Positions 1 through 4,842 of a DNA stretch of 8,328 bases are shown here, piece by piece. The notes under the pieces are model-generated. The model was not told where the DNA came from, did not search any database, and was given only the letters and a program-made list of their open reading frames with translations. This DNA is from Bacteroidota bacterium (GTDB lineage Bacteria > Bacteroidota > Bacteroidia > Flavobacteriales > Flavobacteriaceae). Location of the stretch: positions 1 through 8,328 of the forward strand of contig JAHZIZ010000318.1 in assembly GCA_022601215.1 (NCBI GenBank), given 5' to 3'. The translations under genes were made by a program, and so were the position numbers. The first letter of the stretch is position 1. Each line of letters opens with the position of its first letter.

Positions 1-1021
1 ACTTAGGGTCATCATAGATGTCCTTGGCGTGTTCTTCAAAGGGCACATCAAAAAATAAGGTATGATGCTCTACATTTTTCATGGGGGTGTCAAAGCCTAC
101 ATAAAATAAGAGAGAAGAAGGGGCAAAGGTGCGTTTCTCCCAATAACTTTCTGAATACTGACGTAGTGAAGGTGCTAATAAGGTTTCGGTATGGTGGTAA
201 TCGGCACCACTTAGTATAATATCTGCCGAAATGGATGTGCCATTGACTACGAGTCCTGTTGCCTTTTTATTATCTACGACAATCTTCTCTACATTTTGGT
301 TGGTATGTATGGTGACTCCAAGGCTTTCGGCCAATACTTTCATTCCTTTGATTACAGAGTACATGCCATCTTTAGGATGGAAGGTTCCTAGGCCGAAGTC
401 GGCATAATTCATAAAGCTATAGAAGGCGGGTGTGTTGGAAGGTTTAGCACCTAAAAACAACACGGGGAATTCTAAAATGGCTATCAAGCGTGGGTTTTTG
501 AACTCCTTGCGGACCTCTTTACTAATGGTACTAAAAAACTGTCCTACCTTTTTTATGGTGACTGGGGTTACGAGTTCCAGAGGAGACACTCCCGGTTGAT
601 AGACAAGGTCTTTAATGGCTACGTCATAATTGTTCTTGGCTTCGTCAATAAATGTTTGAAGTTTTATGGAACTACCAGGTTCTTCCTTTTCGAAAGCCGC
701 TTTAATTTTCTCCAAAGTATCTTCTATGGTGATAAAGTCATTATCGCCAAAGTAGACGGAGTAGGCAGGACTCAGTTTAATAAGATCGTAGTAATCGGAT
801 GGATGTTTATTAAAGTCGGAAAAGAACCGTTCAAACACATCGGGCATCCAATACCAAGTAGGACCAATGTCGAAGGTAAAGCCTTCTTTTATAAATTGTC
901 TTGCACGTCCACCAACGGTGTCGTTTTTTTCGTAGATGGTTACTTGGTTTCCGGCCTCTGCAAGGTATGCAGCAGCGGCTAACGAGGAAAATCCAGAACC
1001 AATAATTGCGATGTTTATCAT
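1..1021 (-). CDS. crtI: Phytoene desaturase, C-terminal part beyond the window edge
   Basis: A FAD-dependent desaturase/isomerase that introduces double bases of conjugation into phytoene on the way to lycopene, the first coloured step of carotenoid synthesis; it acts at the cytoplasmic face of the membrane. My translation from the ATG at 1019-1021 gives 340 residues open to the left edge. Family members are roughly 490-510 residues, so about a third, including the C-terminal FAD-contact region, is missing. The N-terminus shows the dinucleotide-binding fold (IIGSGFSSL at residues 6-14, acidic strand end YEK at 30-32, GGRA at 37-40), followed by FDIGPTWYWMPD, typical of CrtI. It lies 54 bases downstream of a MerR/B12 regulator on the same strand, an arrangement common in flavobacterial carotenoid loci, so cotranscription is likely. 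An inverted repeat overlaps its start codon. A CrtI-type ketolase or another carotenoid oxidoreductase is the main alternative. Confidence 0.9.
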   Translation of the reverse strand, partial: MINIAIIGSGFSSLAAAAYLAEAGNQVTIYEKNDTVGGRARQFIKEGFTFDIGPTWYWMPDVFERFFSDFNKHPSDYYDLIKLSPAYSVYFGDNDFITIEDTLEKIKAAFEKEEPGSSIKLQTFIDEAKNNYDVAIKDLVYQPGVSPLELVTPVTIKKVGQFFSTISKEVRKEFKNPRLIAILEFPVLFLGAKPSNTPAFYSFMNYADFGLGTFHPKDGMYSVIKGMKVLAESLGVTIHTNQNVEKIVVDNKKATGLVVNGTSISADIILSGADYHHTETLLAPSLRQYSESYWEKRTFAPSSLLFYVGFDTPMKNVEHHTLFFDVPFEEHAKDIYDDPK

Positions 1022-1056
1022 TTTGTTTAACGAATATAGCTATTATTTAAACAAAA
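1021..1056. promoter_or_regulatory. Inverted repeat at the crtI start, candidate operator
   Basis: TTTTGTTTAA at 1021-1030 and its exact reverse complement TTAAACAAAA at 1047-1056 are separated by 16 bases. The left arm shares one base with the crtI start codon. Between the arms, on the minus strand, lies TATATTCG (1031-1038), one base from the Bacteroidota -7 box TAnnTTTG. A protein bound here would therefore block initiation or translation of crtI. The same half-site pair occurs in front of the regulator gene at 2042-2076. That it binds the neighbouring MerR protein is inference. Confidence 0.5.
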
Positions 1057-1075
1057 TAGGAATTTGTAGGAAATT

Positions 1076-1987
1076 TTATGAATTTTTTAATGTATCGAGC
1101 TTATCTTTTAGTGCATGTAGACTAGGGCAAACTTCAAAATTAGGAGGTAGCTTTTCGGCATCGACTTCTAGTGTTTTGAACCCCATTAGCCAGAGTTTCA
1201 TTGGCTTATGGTCTGAGATGTTCTTTTGAAAGCGCTCTATATATTGATAAATGGAAATTTTATCTGGTTTTACGGTGAAGTAAGATAGAAAGGTAAGATC
1301 ATCGTAATGTTTGAGCACGTGCTTCAGGCTGTCCATTGGAATATTAGGACCTAAATAAAGGGTGTTGAAGCCTGCTGCTATAATTTCATAGTTGGCAAAC
1401 AATAAACCAATTTCATGAATTTCTTCCTGCGGAAGAAATAGTGCAAAGGAAGGCGCTTCTTTTTTAGTAGTTTGTTCCTGCAATTGGCTAATATTAATAA
1501 TAATCTTCTGTTTGATCAATTCCGAAATGAAACGTTCATGGGAAGGATCAATCGTTCCTGTTTGCCAAAGCAATCCAATTTCATTGAGTAGGGGTAAAAA
1601 GATATCGTAAAAGGTTTCACGGAAAGATCGATCCACTCTCACCTCGTTATAGGTCTTGGTGAAGAGGTGATGGTCAAAGTCAAACATGGCTGTTTTAAAC
1701 GCTTGGATAGCGTAATCTTCCTTTTTATCCTGCGCTAAGCTGGTAATAAGCTTGTTGATTTCAGCTTCCTTGAAACTAGCGATTTTAGAAATCTTGTAGC
1801 CTTCGTTATATAAGAAGGTTACGTTCAATAGTTTTTTCAAGTTGATGAGGTCGTACTTCCTAATATTAGTGTCTGTACGTTGTGGCTCGAGCAGATTGTA
1901 GCGTTTTTCCCAAATTCTAATGGTGTGCGCTTTCACGCCACTAAGGTTTTCAAGGTCTTTAATACTAAATTGCGTTTTTATGAGCAT
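1076..1987 (-). CDS. MerR-family regulator with B12-binding domain (CarH/LitR-like)
   Basis: Probably a transcription factor controlling the adjacent carotenoid genes, with adenosylcobalamin as a possible light-sensing cofactor, as known for CarH/LitR. The 303 residues show an N-terminal MerR winged helix (about 6-75, with HTIRIWEKRYNLLEPQR), a helical B12-cap-like domain (about 90-170) and a C-terminal B12-binding fold (about 178-300). The latter contains EIHEIG at 189-194, matching the E/D-x-H-x-x-G motif whose histidine (H191) ligates cobalt. The cap motif W-x9-E-H appears as W141...E151-R152, so the final histidine is replaced. I chose the ATG at 1985-1987: a perfect -7 box (2009-2016) lies between it and the upstream in-frame ATG at 2053, which would add 22 residues unlike the family. 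crtI follows in the same direction. An operator-like repeat lies upstream, suggesting autoregulation. Confidence 0.88.
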   Translation of the reverse strand: MLIKTQFSIKDLENLSGVKAHTIRIWEKRYNLLEPQRTDTNIRKYDLINLKKLLNVTFLYNEGYKISKIASFKEAEINKLITSLAQDKKEDYAIQAFKTAMFDFDHHLFTKTYNEVRVDRSFRETFYDIFLPLLNEIGLLWQTGTIDPSHERFISELIKQKIIINISQLQEQTTKKEAPSFALFLPQEEIHEIGLLFANYEIIAAGFNTLYLGPNIPMDSLKHVLKHYDDLTFLSYFTVKPDKISIYQYIERFQKNISDHKPMKLWLMGFKTLEVDAEKLPPNFEVCPSLHALKDKLDTLKNS

Positions 1988-2008
1988 ATTACTTAGATAA
2001 GCGATTTT

Positions 2009-2016
2009 CAAATGTA
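2009..2016 (-). promoter_or_regulatory. -7 box of the MerR regulator gene
   Basis: On the minus strand the sequence reads TACATTTG, a perfect match to the Bacteroidota TAnnTTTG element, and would start transcription roughly 15 bases before the chosen ATG. No TTG-type -33 element is present at the usual 19-21 base distance. Instead, the inverted repeat at 2042-2076 sits just upstream, which suggests dependence on a bound activator or a weak basal promoter. Confidence 0.5.
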
Positions 2017-2041
2017 TGAAAATCGATCCGTAAAAACTAGA

Positions 2042-2076
2042 TTTGTTTAACAATTTAACAATTAAGGTTAAACAAA
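2042..2076. promoter_or_regulatory. Inverted repeat upstream of the MerR gene, candidate operator
   Basis: TTTGTTTAAC (2042-2051) and its exact reverse complement GTTAAACAAA (2067-2076) flank 15 bases. TTTAACAA also occurs twice in tandem (2046-2053 and 2054-2061), so the region holds at least three related half-sites. The outer pair matches the repeat at the crtI start with only one base difference in spacing. It lies immediately upstream of where a -33 element would be for the merR promoter. The likely ligand is the MerR protein itself, by inference from position and duplication. Confidence 0.5.
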
Positions 2077-2107
2077 CAGGTAGTTCTAATGAATTTACCT
2101 GTTTGTT
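2071..2107. repeat. Perfect 12-base inverted repeat, possible weak terminator
   Basis: AACAAACAGGTA (2071-2082) is exactly mirrored by TACCTGTTTGTT (2096-2107) around a 13-base loop. Read on the minus strand it has an A-rich 5' arm and a T-rich 3' arm followed by TAACCTT, so it could end transcripts from the small gene at 2245-2556. It lacks a clean T-run and overlaps the right half-site of the operator-like repeat, so it may instead be part of a larger regulatory site. Confidence 0.4.
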
Positions 2108-2244
2108 GAAGGGTCAATGTTTCTTTTTAGGGATCCCGTTAAAAGCTGTCTGTCGTGGATTTACTTTATGTTTCATTGATTGTTTTCATAGTTAGATCCT
2201 CCATGGCGCAATTTGTTACCCAATGTTGTGTTTTTTTAACATTT

Positions 2245-2556
2245 TCACGGGTCTCCGATTTCAAACGGAGAACAAAGTTGATCCGTATTTCTTGTTCCTA
2301 CCAGAATACCTAGAAAATAAATGTTCTGTCTAAGGGTCTGTACATAATTACCGTAATAATGAGACCATGAGCATTCACTCATACTTACAAATTCCGCTTG
2401 AAACCCCCAGGGTAGTGGATCTGGATTGTTTTCGTTTTCATGGTTCAGTAGTGTTACTGACGTCTCGAGAGAAGTTACTGTGTCATGACTGTAACTCTGT
2501 ACTCCGGTAAGGAGGCAAACTAAACAAATGAAAACTTTCATTTTTGTTGCATTCAT
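2245..2556 (-). CDS. Small putative secreted protein, function unknown
   Basis: I do not recognise a family. The 103-residue frame starts with what looks like a signal peptide: MKVFICLVCLLTGVQSYS from an internal ATG (residue 6, position 2541) has a lysine, a hydrophobic core and small residues suited to cleavage near VQS/SYS. No cysteine follows in a lipobox position, so export to the periplasm or outside is more likely than lipidation. The mature part is about 80 residues, rich in N, E, S, Y and W, with cysteines in SECSW and QLCSP that could form a disulfide. Either the ATG at 2556 or that at 2541 could be used; the latter gives the better signal peptide. It stands alone between the MerR locus and the tRNA region, and no consensus promoter is evident. 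The signal peptide is the main reason to believe the gene is real. Confidence 0.5.
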   Translation of the reverse strand: MNATKMKVFICLVCLLTGVQSYSHDTVTSLETSVTLLNHENENNPDPLPWGFQAEFVSMSECSWSHYYGNYVQTLRQNIYFLGILVGTRNTDQLCSPFEIGDP

Positions 2557-2751
2557 ATATAAAGAATTTAATTAAACAATACTCTAAGTTATGTGTTGCG
2601 TACCTAGGAAAAAATAGTTGCTTCTCAGCATTGATAAAGTAAGAGTAAGGCGATGTAATCTCCGAACGGAAGGTAATGCGACAACCGCGTATTCTCCTCT
2701 TTTATTTGTGCATCCAGAAGGGATAAATAAATAAATGGTTGTGGGCTGCTT

Positions 2752-2822
2752 CGGGAGTCTGTTTGAGCTATAAAAAAAAGCCATTCAATTAAGAATGGCT
2801 TTTGTTGTACCGAGAAAGGGAG
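2752..2822 (-). repeat. Duplicate of the tRNA-Leu 3' end and terminator (remnant copy)
   Basis: This 71-base segment matches 2901-2970 apart from one substitution (position 2756) and one extra A in the A-run. It includes the last 15 bases of tRNA-Leu (2808-2822: the 3' strand of the acceptor stem and part of the T stem) and a complete terminator hairpin. Similarity ends abruptly at 2822, so the remainder of a tRNA is absent. It could be a decayed tandem tRNA-Leu copy, or a footprint of integration/excision at a tRNA 3' end. Confidence 0.8.
2772..2803 (-). terminator. Intrinsic terminator, remnant copy
   Basis: AAAAGCCATTC (2776-2786), a 6-base loop, then GAATGGCTTTT (2793-2803) form an 11-base-pair stem. 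On the minus strand it is followed by eight T residues (complement of 2772-2779). It is identical in stem and loop to the functional tRNA-Leu terminator and should work as a backstop in the same direction. Confidence 0.75.
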
Positions 2823-2871
2823 GTACATATTGAAAACGCCTTCGCATCTCTTTTTGTGTATGAAAGTTTAC

Positions 2872-2917
2872 AAAAAAAGGAGCTGCTCGGCACGCCCCTG
2901 CGGGCGTCTGTTTGAGC
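2872..2917 (-). terminator. GC-rich hairpin with T-run, probable second terminator
   Basis: ACGCCC (2892-2897) pairs with GGGCGT (2902-2907) around CTGC. An outer GCTC/GAGC pairing (2885-2888 with 2914-2917) extends it across an asymmetric internal loop. On the minus strand, seven T residues follow (complement of 2872-2878). It lies directly downstream of the tRNA-Leu terminator, so tRNA readthrough meets a second stop. A REP-like repeat element is the alternative reading. Confidence 0.5.
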
Positions 2918-2970
2918 TATAAAAAAAGCCATTCAATTAAGAATGGCTTTTGTTGTACCGAGAAAGGGAG
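2901..2970 (-). repeat. Second copy of the tRNA 3'-end/terminator repeat (intact tRNA side)
   Basis: This is the copy attached to the complete tRNA-Leu gene; it pairs with 2752-2822 as a direct repeat offset by 148-149 bases. It spans the terminator and the last 15 bases of the tRNA (2956-2970). Confidence 0.8.
2921..2951 (-). terminator. tRNA-Leu terminator
   Basis: AAAAGCCATTC (2924-2934), loop AATTAA, then GAATGGCTTTT (2941-2951) form an 11-base-pair stem. In the minus direction it ends in a seven-base T-run. It begins 4 bases after the tRNA-Leu 3' end. Confidence 0.9.
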
Positions 2971-3039
2971 TCGAACCCTCACGCCCTTGCGGACACATGG
3001 CCCTCAACCATGCCTGTCTACCAATTCCAGCACCTCGGT
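2956..3039 (-). tRNA. tRNA-Leu(GAG)
   Basis: An 84-base class II tRNA. On the minus strand the acceptor stem ACCGAGG pairs with TCTCGGT, followed by discriminator A. The D arm contains AATTGGTAGA. The anticodon stem ATGG/CCAT carries loop TTGAGGG with anticodon GAG. The long variable arm has a GTCC/GGGC-type stem with GCAA loop. The T arm is GAGGG-TTCGACT-CCCTT. CCA is not encoded (CAA follows), so it must be added after transcription. It is second in a unit with tRNA-Lys. Confidence 0.96.
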
Positions 3040-3059
3040 AAATGAAATTATTATAAACT

Positions 3060-3087
3060 AAAAAGTCGTGCTTGACGCGCGACTTTT
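3060..3087 (-). terminator. Hairpin terminator between the two tRNAs
   Basis: AAAAGTCG (3061-3068) pairs with CGACTTTT (3080-3087) around an 11-base loop. On the minus strand the stem runs into five T residues. It follows tRNA-Lys, so tRNA-Leu is transcribed either by readthrough or from a promoter I cannot identify; it may also act in RNA processing. Confidence 0.65.
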
Positions 3088-3096
3088 AAAGAGTTT

Positions 3097-3172
3097 TGGT
3101 GACCTGGCTGGGGCTCGAACCCAGGACCCTCTCCTTAAAAGGGAGATGCTCTACCAACTGAGCTACCAGGTC
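3097..3172 (-). tRNA. tRNA-Lys(TTT)
   Basis: A standard class I tRNA of 73 bases plus an encoded CCA (3097-3099). The acceptor stem GACCTGG pairs with CCAGGTC, with discriminator A. The D stem is GCTC/GAGC. The anticodon stem TCTCC/GGAGA holds loop CTTTTAA with anticodon TTT. The T arm is CTGGG-TTCGAGC-CCCAG. It is the first gene of the tRNA unit. Confidence 0.97.
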
Positions 3173-3183
3173 ATTAAAATTAA

Positions 3184-3200
3184 AAGCAGTTTTGCTGCTT
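3184..3200 (-). other. Small leader hairpin before tRNA-Lys
   Basis: AAGCAG (3184-3189) and CTGCTT (3195-3200) form a 6-base-pair stem with a 5-base loop. On the minus strand it is followed by TTTTAATTTTAA and ends 11 bases before the tRNA 5' end. It could be a processing signal or a weak attenuator in the tRNA leader. Confidence 0.35.
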
Positions 3201-3233
3201 CAAATGCTTAACAGTATTCTGCGTTAGCGGGTG

Positions 3234-3265
3234 CAAATATAATATCATTCTATTTATAATTCAAA
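3234..3265 (-). promoter_or_regulatory. Promoter of the tRNA unit
   Basis: On the minus strand TTTG (3262-3265) and TATATTTG (3234-3241) are separated by 20 bases, matching the Bacteroidota housekeeping promoter (TTTG, 19-21 bases, TAnnTTTG). Transcription would start near 3227, leaving a leader of about 55 bases before tRNA-Lys. Confidence 0.7.
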
Positions 3266-3303
3266 GTAAAAAGGATTAATTTTTATAAATATTTTTTTAC
3301 TCC

Positions 3304-3331
3304 TTTGTTAACCTCTTAATTGCGATATTTG
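3304..3331 (+). promoter_or_regulatory. Probable aroK promoter, leaderless or nearly so
   Basis: TTTG at 3304-3307 and GATATTTG at 3324-3331 (one mismatch to TAnnTTTG) lie 16 bases apart, slightly short for the class. The -7 box ends only 5 bases before the aroK ATG at 3337, so the expected start of transcription is at or within a base or two of the start codon. Confidence 0.5.
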
Positions 3332-3336
3332 TAGGC

Positions 3337-3858
3337 ATGAAAATAGTTTTGTTGGGATATATGGGAAGTGGTAAGTCCACCGTTGGAAAACGGCTTTCGG
3401 AAGTGCTTGGTTATCAATTTTTAGACCTCGATGAAGTCATTGAAAAACAAGAAGGAATGTCCATTTCCAAGCTCTTTTCTGAAAAAGGCGAAATCTATTT
3501 CAGAAAAAAGGAGGTATCGACACTCACACATCTATTGAGTGAAGATGCGAACATGGTTTTGGCACTTGGTGGCGGCACACCGTGCTACGGAACCGTCCTA
3601 GAAGACCTTCAGAAAAACCAAGACACTCAAACGGTTTATTTGAAAAATTCGTTGGAAACACTTACCCATCGTTTATTTGCTGAAAAGGAGCGACGTCCCC
3701 TCATTGCCCATCTTGAAACCGAAGATTTACTTAATGATTTTATTCGAAAGCATTTGTTTGAGCGCGCCTTTTATTACAATCAGGCGCAAGTAATTTTAAA
3801 TGGAGATGCTAAGAATCCACAGGCCATTGTGGAGGAATTGGTGGCGCAATTATTCTAG
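3337..3858 (+). CDS. aroK: Shikimate kinase
   Basis: Transfers phosphate from ATP to the 3-hydroxyl of shikimate, the fifth step of chorismate synthesis, in the cytoplasm. The 173 residues are the usual length. Walker A is GYMGSGKST (7-15). The shikimate/Mg2+ motif is DLD (30-32). R56 in YFRKKE and GGG at 78-80 match shikimate-binding positions, the lid carries RRPL (119-122), and R143 in ERAFYYNQA matches the C-terminal shikimate-binding arginine. All key residues are present, so it should be active. The ATG at 3337 immediately precedes the Walker A strand, and the putative -7 box ends 5 bases upstream, suggesting translation from a leaderless mRNA. Its last 9 bases overlap the 3' end of the convergent phosphoribosyltransferase gene. 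It stands alone, not with other aro genes. Confidence 0.96.
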   Translation: MKIVLLGYMGSGKSTVGKRLSEVLGYQFLDLDEVIEKQEGMSISKLFSEKGEIYFRKKEVSTLTHLLSEDANMVLALGGGTPCYGTVLEDLQKNQDTQTVYLKNSLETLTHRLFAEKERRPLIAHLETEDLLNDFIRKHLFERAFYYNQAQVILNGDAKNPQAIVEELVAQLF

Positions 3859-4350
3859 TACAGCCGTACAGCTATTTCTATCAAAAATGACGGCCACATT
3901 TTCATTGAGAGAAGTGGACAGGGAAATGCCTTTGAAGTCTGCCTTTATTGGATATTTCTTATGGTTTCTATCCACCAAAACGGCGGTTTTAAATTGCTTT
4001 AATGGGACGTCGAGAAAATGCCTAACGCCATAGATAAGTGTAGTACCTGTTGCCAGGACATCGTCTACAAGAATTAGCGATTTGTTTTTAAATTGTTCCA
4101 GTTCCATAGAGGTGGTAACTGGTTTGGTAGGCTGTTTTTTATCCACGTATACTTCACAAAGTATCACCTTAATGGGGGAAATTTTTTCTACTTCGCTTTT
4201 GATTTTTTTTGCAAGTAAAAATCCATTTTTCATAATACCCGCAATAATTACCTCTTTTTCACTCGCATTGGTTTCATAAACCTGATACGCCATTCTTTTC
4301 ACTTTGTGAGTAATTTGCTTGTTGGTTAATATAATAGTGGCTTCCTGCAT
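3850..4350 (-). CDS. PyrR-like phosphoribosyltransferase
   Basis: A type I phosphoribosyltransferase using PRPP. The 166 residues carry the PRPP loop LILVDDVLATGTT at 92-104, with D96-D97 and the TGTT turn. The stretch VDRNHKKYPIKAD at 126-138 resembles the PyrR family pattern VDRGHRELPIRAD. PyrR proteins in other phyla bind pyr mRNA and often have uracil phosphoribosyltransferase activity; whether this one regulates, acts as an enzyme, or does something else cannot be read from sequence. The region following VILCEVYVDKK in the middle differs from classical PyrR, so I leave the substrate open. It follows the S4-domain gene by 38 bases on the same strand, likely as an operon with it rather than with pyrimidine genes. 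Its 3' end overlaps aroK by 9 bases tail to tail. Confidence 0.82.
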   Translation of the reverse strand: MQEATIILTNKQITHKVKRMAYQVYETNASEKEVIIAGIMKNGFLLAKKIKSEVEKISPIKVILCEVYVDKKQPTKPVTTSMELEQFKNKSLILVDDVLATGTTLIYGVRHFLDVPLKQFKTAVLVDRNHKKYPIKADFKGISLSTSLNENVAVIFDRNSCTAVLE

Positions 4351-4388
4351 GAATGGTTTTTTTTCAAAGATAGTAATTTAGTGAAGTT

Positions 4389-4763
4389 TCATTCTTCAGA
4401 ATCGTCAGCAAAATTCTCAAGATCCCTACGATCTTTTTTCGTAGGTCGACCCGTGCCTCTTTTTCGATAATAGTCTTTGGCAAATTTGAGAATTTCTTGA
4501 TTTTCGAAAGCTTCTTTTGGGGTGGTATCTACGCGATATAATCCTACCAATTTGGCACCTACTCTGTTAGGAGGAATTTCCAATACTTGTAACTGATAAT
4601 GTATTTGGTTTTTTCGAACCGTAATGGCATCCCCAGGATATACCTCTCTTGAAGGCTTTACAGCCTCGTTTCTAACCTTAATTGCGCCCTTCTTGCAGGC
4701 TTGTGTCGCCTGATTTCGGGTCTTAAAATAGCGGATACACCAAAGGTATTTGTCAATCCTCAT
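4389..4763 (-). CDS. S4-domain RNA-binding protein (Hsp15/HslR-like)
   Basis: A 124-residue protein with an N-terminal S4 domain (about 1-60): MRIDKYLWCIRYFKTR starts the RNA-binding helix pair, and KKGAIKVRNEAVKPS is the typical turn. A basic C-terminal tail (YYRKRGTGRPTKKDRRDLE, about 98-116) follows. In E. coli, Hsp15 binds 50S subunits that carry a stalled nascent chain and helps recycle them; a similar ribosome-rescue role is plausible here but is an inference from the family. It is the first gene of a two-gene unit with the phosphoribosyltransferase. A perfect -7 box (TATTTTTG on the minus strand, 4797-4804) lies about 34 bases upstream of the ATG, with no clear -33 element. Length and domain order are normal for the family. 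Confidence 0.88.
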   Translation of the reverse strand: MRIDKYLWCIRYFKTRNQATQACKKGAIKVRNEAVKPSREVYPGDAITVRKNQIHYQLQVLEIPPNRVGAKLVGLYRVDTTPKEAFENQEILKFAKDYYRKRGTGRPTKKDRRDLENFADDSEE

Positions 4764-4796
4764 ATGATAGAGCTTAAAAGTGCGTTAAATAAGAAA

Positions 4797-4804
4797 CAAA
4801 AATA
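4797..4804 (-). promoter_or_regulatory. -7 box of the S4-domain gene
   Basis: TATTTTTG on the minus strand matches TAnnTTTG exactly and would give a leader of about 25-30 bases. I find no TTG-type -33 element at 19-21 bases, so strength is uncertain. Confidence 0.4.
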
Positions 4805-4842
4805 GCGGAAAATTGTATCTTGCGGCGTTAAAAAAATTGAAG

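Larger units (their letters stand above)
2557..2955. other. Gene-poor stretch with terminator and tRNA 3'-end remnants
   Basis: About 400 bases separate the small secreted-protein gene from tRNA-Leu. The half near 2557-2750 shows nothing I can name beyond AT-rich sequence and a short (ATAA)n tract near 2725-2740. The rest holds two copies of a 70-base unit (terminator plus tRNA-Leu 3' end) and a GC-rich hairpin between them. Frames that read across this stretch start inside the terminator remnant and look spurious. Confidence 0.6.

Noticed and set aside
596..1229. Plus-strand frames of 128 and 97 codons
   Set aside because: They lie antisense to crtI and the MerR gene, whose translations carry clear family motifs.
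2252..2272. Short inverted repeat TCTCCG/CGGAGA at the end of the small secreted-protein gene
   Set aside because: The stem is only 6 base pairs, lies inside the coding end, and is not followed by a T-run on either strand.
2584..2828. Two overlapping minus-strand frames of 66 and 67 codons
   Set aside because: Both begin in or beside the duplicated tRNA 3' end/terminator remnant, translating the hairpin itself, and show no domain, signal peptide or promoter. They look like chance frames.
2752..2970. CRISPR-like repeat
   Set aside because: There are only two copies, about 70 bases long and containing a terminator and tRNA sequence, with no series of spacers.
4082..4279. Plus-strand 65-codon frame with hydrophobic stretches
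   Set aside because: It is antisense to the phosphoribosyltransferase gene; the hydrophobic look comes from the opposite strand's lysine- and glutamate-rich codons.
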